From the NCBI GenBank assembly GCA_023268955.1, contig JALRJW010000379.1, positions 1 through 27,124 on the forward strand: a stretch of DNA of 27,124 nucleotides. The letters are read 5' to 3'. The position numbers and the translations under genes are program-made. The notes below the pieces were generated by a model, which worked only from the letters and a program-made list of their open reading frames with translations, did not search any database and was not told where the DNA came from. The stretch comes from Aliarcobacter sp. (GTDB taxonomy: Bacteria > Campylobacterota > Campylobacteria > Campylobacterales > Arcobacteraceae). Shown piece by piece: positions 22,383 through 27,124 of this stretch (position 1 is its first letter; every line of letters starts with the position of its first letter).

Positions 22383-23417
22383 TTAGATAATCTCTTTTTT
22401 TATAAATGGACTAAGAGTAGTTGTAATTTCATAACTAATTGTATTATGAAGTTTCGCTAAACTTCTAACATCATCAAAAATGCATACTTCATCTTTATCT
22501 GTGTTTAAAGATAGATTATCCATAGAAACTCTTCCTAAAATTCTATATCCATCTTTAGTAAAGAATTCTTGATTTTCATTAATTCTCAAAAATCCATTTC
22601 CATATCCAACATCATATGTTGAAATTATTATTTTTTTATCAGTTTTATATGTTCCACCATATCCAACTGATTCATTTTTATTTAAATATCTAGTAGAAAT
22701 TCTATTAGCCCATAAAGATAAAACAGGTTTTAATTTTGGAAAATCTAGCACATCATCATTGTCTAAATAGCCATACATTGCAATGCCAATTCTTGCTAAA
22801 TCTTCATCGAAATTTTCACATCTAAAAAGACCTGCAGAGTTGCATGAATGAAAGATTGGTTGAGGTTGCGAAAGTTTTTCACATAACTTAATAACTTTAT
22901 CTTTTATATTATAAAAGTGTTGTTTTTGAACATAATAGTCACAACTAACTGTATCAGCATTTTTGTAGTGAGTCATTATCCCACAAATTTGAATATTTTT
23001 CTTTAAAAGTCCTGAAATAGCCACTTCTAGGGAATCTTGACAAATTCCATTACGATTCATACCAGTATTAACCTTAATGTGAACTTTTATGTTTTTAGGA
23101 AGTTTCTCAATATGTTCTAAGCTATTTAATACTATGTGAAAAGCATGTGAATAACTAGTATTAAGTTGTTCAAAATCAGTTTGTGCAAGTATTAAAATTT
23201 CATCAAAATAATTTTTGATTTGCAGTGCTTCATCCATGTTTCTAACTACTGCTTTTTTTATACCAAATTCGCTAGTTAGGGAAGCCATTTCTAATATGCC
23301 ATGACCATATGCATTGTCTTTTAAAACTACTGCTATTTTATTGCTATGCTTAACTTTATTTTTGATTATATTTAAATTGTCAAAAAGATTATTTTTATTA
23401 ATTTTTATTGTAGGCAA
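22383..23417 (-). CDS. alr: Alanine racemase
   Basis: A PLP enzyme that makes D-alanine for peptidoglycan; MurF at the start of this window uses D-Ala-D-Ala. At 344 residues the PLP lysine K33 is in V-L-K-D-N-A-Y-G-H-G (31-40) and the catalytic tyrosine Y253 in V-G-Y-G-G-T-Y. H-S-C-N-S-A-G and R-I-G-I-A-M-Y-G-Y are the phosphate-binding and core blocks. The start codon is TTG, giving M-P-T-I-K-I-N-K-N-N-L. It is only one base after the uvrC stop and has no strong ribosome-binding site, so coupling to uvrC translation is likely. An internal ATG would lose the PLP lysine. Confidence 0.95.
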   Translation of the reverse strand: MPTIKINKNNLFDNLNIIKNKVKHSNKIAVVLKDNAYGHGILEMASLTSEFGIKKAVVRNMDEALQIKNYFDEILILAQTDFEQLNTSYSHAFHIVLNSLEHIEKLPKNIKVHIKVNTGMNRNGICQDSLEVAISGLLKKNIQICGIMTHYKNADTVSCDYYVQKQHFYNIKDKVIKLCEKLSQPQPIFHSCNSAGLFRCENFDEDLARIGIAMYGYLDNDDVLDFPKLKPVLSLWANRISTRYLNKNESVGYGGTYKTDKKIIISTYDVGYGNGFLRINENQEFFTKDGYRILGRVSMDNLSLNTDKDEVCIFDDVRSLAKLHNTISYEITTTLSPFIKKEII

Positions 23418-23418
23418 A

Positions 23419-25272
23419 TTATTTTATTTCACTTTCGTCAAAATATTTTCGTATTAAGATAGCATCTTTTTCGTTTAAAACATCTTTCAATTCTTCTAAA
23501 TTTGCATTTTTAATTTTTTCAAATTCACCAAAATATAAAAGTAGTTTTTTAACTTTTGCTTCACCAATCCCTTTAATTTGTAAAAGTGAAACTTGCTTAT
23601 CTTCACGTCTTTTTTGTTTTTTATGGAATGTTATTGCAAATCTATGGGCTTCATCCCTTTGTCTTTGAATAAATTGTAATCTTTGGTCACTTGTTGGTAG
23701 TTTCAATTCTTTGTATTCACCTAAACTTGTTTTGTAGTGAATTATATCTTTTGCTTTACCTCTTGCCCTATGAGCTTTTGCATCCACTTTTTCTTTTGCT
23801 ATGGCAACAGCTTTTAAATTTGCACCACAAGATTGAATTACATCATAAGCTAATTTAAGTAGGGTTTTCCCACCATCTATTATCCATAAATCAGGGGGAG
23901 AACTTTTCTCAAAACTCTCAACTCTTCTAATAAGCATCTCTTGCATTTGAGAATATTCATCTTTTGATTCTAAATTATAGTGCCTAAAACTAGCTTTGTC
24001 ATATCCATTGTTTTTATCATCCCATACAATCATACTTCCAACAGTAGCTTGTCCCATCATATGTGAGTTATCAAAACTCTCTATTCTATATGGCATAGAA
24101 TCTAGTTCAAAAAGTTTTTTGATTTCATGGTAAATCGTATTATTGTTTCTAGATGAATCAAGTCTTAGTAACTCATTGCAATTATTCATTGCAATATTTA
24201 TAAGCTCTTTTTTCTTATTGATTTTTGGAGTAGAAAATTTTATCTTTTTATCAAATTTTGTTTGTAAGAATTCTTCAAGTTCATCTTTTTCATCAAGTTC
24301 AATTGCAGTTAAAATCTCTTTAGGTAAAAGAGGGATTTCACTATTATAGTAGTTTACAATAGCCCTTTGATAAATCTCATTTAAATCAATATCGGCATTC
24401 TCTTCATTTGCATCAATTTTTACAAAATCATGGGAAGAAGAGACTAATTTTCCTTCTCTTATAAACATTTTTACTATTACAGCTTTATTAGAGTTATTTG
24501 AAACACAAAATAAATCAAAGTCATCATTACTAGCAAAATCAAGGCCTGTTTTTAACTGAGATTTTTCAATAGTTATAATTCTATCTCTAAGTTTCATTGC
24601 ATCTTCAAACCTAAAATCTTCAGAATACTCAAGCATTTTTTCTTTTAGTTTTGAAATAAGTTTATTTTTATTGTAAATATATTCTAAAGCCTCTTCAACA
24701 ATTATTGAATAATCTTCTTTGTTTATTTTTCCAACACAAGGGGCTTTACATCTTTTTATTTGATGAAAAAGACAAGCCTCTTTGCCTTTAATGCAAGATT
24801 TTTTCTGAACCAAAGGAATAATTTCATAAATTGAATCAAGCATATCTCTAGCACCACTTGAATAGGGACCAAAATATTTTATTTTTTTATTGTTAAATAT
24901 TTTTCTAGTAATTTCAAGTCTTGGAAAATCTTCACTGTAGTCAATATAAATATATGGAAATGTTTTATCATCTCTTAGTAAAATATTGTATTTTGGTTTT
25001 AATTGTTTAATTAATGAATTTTCTAAAATTAAAGCATCATTTTCATTTGGAACAACTATCCACTCTACTAATGAAACCTCACTTATCATCTTATAAATAC
25101 GAGGGCTTAATCTATCTGATGGCCTTAAATTAGGTGTAAAAGTAAAGTATGATTTAACCCTGTTTTTAAGTACTTTAGCTTTACCAATGTATAGCAAATT
25201 ACCATTTTTGTCAAAGTATTGATAAACACCAGGATTGTCGGGAAGTAGTTTTAATTTTTCTTCTAAATTCAT
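23419..25272 (-). CDS. uvrC: Excinuclease ABC subunit C
   Basis: Makes both incisions in UvrABC nucleotide-excision repair. At 617 residues it has full length. The GIY-YIG domain (about 13-95) has G-V-Y (15-17) and Y-I-G-K-A (28-32). Four cysteines at C160, C167, C175 and C179 match the proposed Fe-S site. The UVR domain (204-238) that meets UvrB follows. The RNase H-like nuclease has F-D-N-S-H at D401, I-I-D-G-G-K at D466 and D-E-A-H-R at H543. C-terminal helix-hairpin-helix motifs begin at L-L-Q-I-K-G-I-G (563-570). The ATG lacks a Shine-Dalgarno and sits three bases after a perfect 10-bp hairpin. It begins the uvrC-alr-Sel1 run. Confidence 0.97.
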   Translation of the reverse strand: MNLEEKLKLLPDNPGVYQYFDKNGNLLYIGKAKVLKNRVKSYFTFTPNLRPSDRLSPRIYKMISEVSLVEWIVVPNENDALILENSLIKQLKPKYNILLRDDKTFPYIYIDYSEDFPRLEITRKIFNNKKIKYFGPYSSGARDMLDSIYEIIPLVQKKSCIKGKEACLFHQIKRCKAPCVGKINKEDYSIIVEEALEYIYNKNKLISKLKEKMLEYSEDFRFEDAMKLRDRIITIEKSQLKTGLDFASNDDFDLFCVSNNSNKAVIVKMFIREGKLVSSSHDFVKIDANEENADIDLNEIYQRAIVNYYNSEIPLLPKEILTAIELDEKDELEEFLQTKFDKKIKFSTPKINKKKELINIAMNNCNELLRLDSSRNNNTIYHEIKKLFELDSMPYRIESFDNSHMMGQATVGSMIVWDDKNNGYDKASFRHYNLESKDEYSQMQEMLIRRVESFEKSSPPDLWIIDGGKTLLKLAYDVIQSCGANLKAVAIAKEKVDAKAHRARGKAKDIIHYKTSLGEYKELKLPTSDQRLQFIQRQRDEAHRFAITFHKKQKRREDKQVSLLQIKGIGEAKVKKLLLYFGEFEKIKNANLEELKDVLNEKDAILIRKYFDESEIK

Positions 25273-25275
25273 GGG

Positions 25276-25302
25276 GCAAATGATATCTAAAGTATCATTT
25301 GC
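25276..25302 (-). promoter_or_regulatory. Hairpin abutting the uvrC start codon
   Basis: A 10-bp perfect inverted repeat, GCAAATGATA (25276-25285 on plus) and TATCATTTGC (25293-25302), with a 7-base loop. On the minus strand it ends CCC-ATG, three bases before the uvrC start, in the 42-base gap after the peroxidase gene. It occupies the place of a ribosome-binding site. It lacks the T-run of an intrinsic terminator. It may be a terminator-like or processing hairpin, a translation control element, or an operator. Confidence 0.55.
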
Positions 25303-25314
25303 TACAAGTTAAAA

Positions 25315-25854
25315 TTAAAGTAGATTTTCTATGTCTTTTCTAATATTTTCAGGATTAGTAGTTGTGGCAAATCTTGTAATAACTTTTCCATTTTTATCAA
25401 CTAAGAATTTTGTAAAATTCCACTTAATACTTTCAGACCCAAAAGCACCTTTTGCTTCTTTTTTTAAGAATTTATAAAGAGGGTGAGCAGTATCACCATT
25501 TACATCAATTTTTGAGAACATATCAAATTCAACTTTAAAAGTTAAATCGCAGAACTCTTTAATCTCTTTATTTGTACCTGGTTCTTGATTTGAAAACTGG
25601 TTGCAAGGAAAACCTAAAACCATAAAATCTTTATCTTTATAATCATCATAAAGTTTTTCTAGACCTTTATATTGACCTGTAAATCCACATTTACTAGCAA
25701 CATTAACAATAAGTAAAACTTTTCCTTTGTATTTAGACATTGATACATCATTTCCATCAATATCCTTAACCGTAAAATCATATATAGACTGAGCATTAGC
25801 TGCAATACCTAAAGACATAAAAACTCCTAATAAAATAGTAAATATTTTTTTCAT
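25315..25854 (-). CDS. Exported Cys-type glutathione peroxidase
   Basis: A thiol peroxidase of the glutathione peroxidase family that reduces peroxides, probably with thioredoxin-like donors. At 179 residues it has a signal peptide ending A-N-A (19-21). The peroxidatic site is C56 in A-S-K-C-G-F-T. F-P-C-N-Q-F with E-P-G follows (Q90), and K-W-N-F-T-K-F (W145, N146) completes the tetrad. C102 in E-F-C-D occupies the position of the resolving Cys in plant-type enzymes. Cys replaces selenocysteine. GGAG at 25862-25865, 7 bases before the ATG, supports the start. The signal peptide places it in the periplasm, where the thioredoxin-fold protein at 18844-19242 could be a donor (speculative). Confidence 0.93.
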   Translation of the reverse strand: MKKIFTILLGVFMSLGIAANAQSIYDFTVKDIDGNDVSMSKYKGKVLLIVNVASKCGFTGQYKGLEKLYDDYKDKDFMVLGFPCNQFSNQEPGTNKEIKEFCDLTFKVEFDMFSKIDVNGDTAHPLYKFLKKEAKGAFGSESIKWNFTKFLVDKNGKVITRFATTTNPENIRKDIENLL

Positions 25855-25879
25855 GACAAAACTCCAAACTTAAAATAGA

Positions 25880-25890
25880 ATTATATTGTA
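25880..25890 (-). promoter_or_regulatory. Overlapping -10 candidates of the peroxidase gene
   Basis: On the minus strand TACAAT (25890 to 25885) and TATAAT (25885 to 25880) share a base, about 30 bases before the ATG. No clear -35 is seen. No intrinsic terminator separates this region from the tRNA upstream, so read-through from tRNA-Pro is also possible. Confidence 0.4.
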
Positions 25891-25946
25891 CTTTGAAATT
25901 TATTAGTATGTTGTAAAAGTGTGATTGATGGTAAAAATTTAGTAGA

Positions 25947-26024
25947 TGGTCGGGGCGAGAGGATTCGAACCTCCGGCCCCCTGGTCCCAAACCAGGTGCG
26001 CTAACCAGACTGCGCTACGCCCCG
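25947..26024 (-). tRNA. tRNA-Pro (anticodon UGG)
   Basis: A complete cloverleaf on the minus strand. The acceptor stem is CGGGGCG/CGCCCCG, closed by a discriminator A and encoded CCA (25947-25949). The D-arm is GCGC-10-GCGC. The anticodon stem CCTGG/CCAGG encloses loop TTTGGGA, so the anticodon is TGG. The variable loop has 5 nt, and the T-arm GGAGG/CCTCT, with one G-U pair, encloses TTCGAAT. Length is 78 nt with CCA. UGG reads CCA and CCU codons, the main proline codons in this AT-rich genome. Confidence 0.97.
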
Positions 26025-26077
26025 AACTTTTTAAGATTTGAATTTTAGTAAAAATTTCTTTAAAATATGTTTAAGTT

Positions 26078-26569
26078 TTAAAAAAGATTTGTTTTTTCAA
26101 TTAAAATGTCATCATGATTAACAAATCTCTCACATCTTTTTCCATCAAGTTTTTTACAAATATCTTGCCAAACTTTATCATGACCTTTTTCTTTAGTGGA
26201 AAAATGTCCAATTGCAAAAGTAATGGCATGGGCATATTCATGGGGAATTACATCTTCAATCATGTAGTTGGCATTTTCTTTAAATCTATTTTTGTTTAAA
26301 TATATTTTAATCTCTTGATTTTTAGTATAAACAGCCATTCCATAGTGATTTGAACTCATGTCATCTGAAATAATTATTGGAAAAGTTCTTTTGATTCCAA
26401 ATCTTTGATAAGATTTTATTTGTAGTTCTTTTATTTTTTTATTAATTCTATTTTGAAGTTCATCATCAAGTGGATTATTTTTAAAAGAGTAATCATTCCA
26501 CCAAATATAGCCAAGTCCTAAAGTTGCTAGAACAGTAATTGAAAAAAATATTGAATAGATGTTTTTCAT
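26078..26569 (-). CDS. Membrane-anchored SprT-like zinc metalloprotease (putative)
   Basis: A 163-residue protein with one N-terminal hydrophobic segment (about 4-24), likely an uncleaved anchor with the rest in the periplasm. The zincin motif H110-E-Y-A-H114 is followed 16 residues later by G-H130-D-K-V-W-Q-D-I-C-K-K-L, the arrangement of SprT-like domains in which the second block supplies the third ligand. The canonical cytosolic SprT has no anchor. C137 and C146 near the C-terminus may form a disulfide. No Shine-Dalgarno precedes the ATG. The gene starts 17 bases after the J-domain gene, so the two are likely one transcript. The substrate is unknown. Confidence 0.75.
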   Translation of the reverse strand: MKNIYSIFFSITVLATLGLGYIWWNDYSFKNNPLDDELQNRINKKIKELQIKSYQRFGIKRTFPIIISDDMSSNHYGMAVYTKNQEIKIYLNKNRFKENANYMIEDVIPHEYAHAITFAIGHFSTKEKGHDKVWQDICKKLDGKRCERFVNHDDILIEKTNLF

Positions 26570-26586
26570 AATTTTAGAGATGTTTT

Positions 26587-27090
26587 TTAAGAAAACATAC
26601 TTAATAAAACATCTTTGTAGTGGTTTAATTGTTTCATTTTAGTATCATCTCCACTATTAATATCAGGATGATATTTTCTTGCTAATTCTTTATATCTTTT
26701 TTTTACTTCTTCTTTTGTTGGTTCATGTGTAAAACCAAAGAATTGTTTAGCTGATGATTGTTCATTGATGTTTTGATATTGATTAAATCCACCATTAAAA
26801 TTAGAATTATTGAACTTGTTGAAATCATTAAAATTAAAGTTTGTGTTTCCATTTTTAAAAGCACCATTTCTAAATTGCTGTTCAAAATCTTTTGTATTAA
26901 ACTGAAATTGAAAACCTGATTTTTTAAACTTTTGTTTCAAGAAAAACACAAAACCTGCAACAGCAATGAAAAATCCTGCTACGATTAATAAAAATGTTCC
27001 AAAATTTGTAAATATTAAATATAGTATAAAAGCTAAAAAAGCAATCTTAATAAACCTATTAAACATAAATAATACTGTGTTACTTGTCAT
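26587..27090 (-). CDS. Membrane J-domain protein with Asn/Phe-rich linker
   Basis: A 167-residue DnaJ-like co-chaperone. Residues about 12-51 form one or two transmembrane helices. A low-complexity linker (about 58-110) follows, with 15 Asn and 11 Phe in residues 61-110. A C-terminal J domain (about 116-167) carries the HPD motif at 141-143 (R-K-Y-H-P-D-I-N), preceded by E-V-K-K-R-Y-K-E-L-A. The zinc-finger and substrate domains of DnaJ are missing, so it is a class C J-protein that probably recruits DnaK to the inner membrane. AAAGGG ten bases before the ATG at 27090 supports this start; the ATG at 27066 is an alternative. The SprT-like gene lies 17 bases downstream. Confidence 0.85.
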   Translation of the reverse strand: MTSNTVLFMFNRFIKIAFLAFILYLIFTNFGTFLLIVAGFFIAVAGFVFFLKQKFKKSGFQFQFNTKDFEQQFRNGAFKNGNTNFNFNDFNKFNNSNFNGGFNQYQNINEQSSAKQFFGFTHEPTKEEVKKRYKELARKYHPDINSGDDTKMKQLNHYKDVLLSMFS

Positions 27091-27124
27091 TTAAATAAAC
27101 CCTTTGATTAACTAATAATTAGCA

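Noticed and set aside
25796..25990. 64-residue minus-strand frame running through tRNA-Pro
   Set aside because: It begins inside the tRNA gene and ends in the peroxidase signal-peptide region in another frame; not a plausible gene.
26703..26885. 60-residue frame within the Asn/Phe-rich part of the J-protein gene
   Set aside because: It is in an alternate frame on the same strand; its Met/Leu/Ile richness is a by-product of the repetitive Asn codons.
1..27124. CRISPR arrays, insertion sequences, prophage or integration sites
   Set aside because: No regularly spaced repeats, transposase-like reading frames, long direct repeats or tRNA-end duplications were seen; the single tRNA has no adjacent integrase or repeated 3' end.

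Overview
The window looks like a chromosomal segment of an Arcobacter-group bacterium (Campylobacterota). The evidence is the strongly AT-rich composition, the gene order alpha/beta hydrolase - murF - HIT protein (which I recall from Helicobacter and Campylobacter), an S10-spc ribosomal cluster without rpmD (L30), a Campylobacter-type short adenylate kinase near aspS, and close similarity of the ribosomal proteins to remembered Arcobacter/Campylobacter sequences. Assignment is from memory, not from a search.

Layout. (1) 2-2432, plus strand: the end of an alpha/beta hydrolase, a membrane-anchored MurF-type Mur ligase and a HIT hydrolase, tightly packed. (2) 2433-13336, plus strand: a near-perfect consensus sigma-70 promoter (TTGACA-17-TATAAT) drives 23 tightly spaced genes: rpsJ-rplC-rplD-rplW-rplB-rpsS-rplV-rpsC-rplP-rpmC-rpsQ-rplN-rplX-rplE-rpsZ-rpsH-rplF-rplR-rpsE-rplO-secY-map-infA. 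The run closes with a 13-bp perfect hairpin, and the alpha operon (rpmJ, rpsM, ...) does not follow. (3) 13337-16905, plus strand: a uracil-DNA-glycosylase-like Fe-S protein with altered active-site motifs, an unknown lipoprotein, and aspS with its own promoter and terminator. (4) 17065-19676, plus strand: a YgiQ radical SAM protein, an exported thioredoxin-fold protein and an exported protein of unknown function. A bidirectional terminator separates these from (5) two adenylate kinases arranged head to head: a long zinc-LID form on the minus strand and a short Campylobacter-type form on the plus strand. The short form is followed by a CinA-N-like protein. (6) 21922-25854, minus strand: glutathione peroxidase, uvrC, alr and a Sel1-repeat protein, the last three separated by 1-2 bases. 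(7) 25947-27090, minus strand: tRNA-Pro(UGG), a membrane-anchored SprT-like metalloprotease and a membrane J-domain protein with an Asn/Phe-rich linker.

Most of the window is housekeeping: translation, protein export and maturation (SecY, methionine aminopeptidase), cell-wall precursors (MurF, and Alr supplying D-Ala), nucleotide balance and DNA repair. No CRISPR array, insertion sequence, prophage or attachment site is visible. No gene-free stretch exceeds 300 bases. The longest are 2433-2625 (S10 promoter), 20400-20570 (divergent adk promoters) and 16906-17064 (aspS terminator plus ygiQ promoter). I do not see a clearly new multi-gene system. The points most worth a second look are the degenerate UDG-like protein, the twin adenylate kinases, the hairpin abutting the uvrC start codon and the Asn/Phe-rich J-protein.
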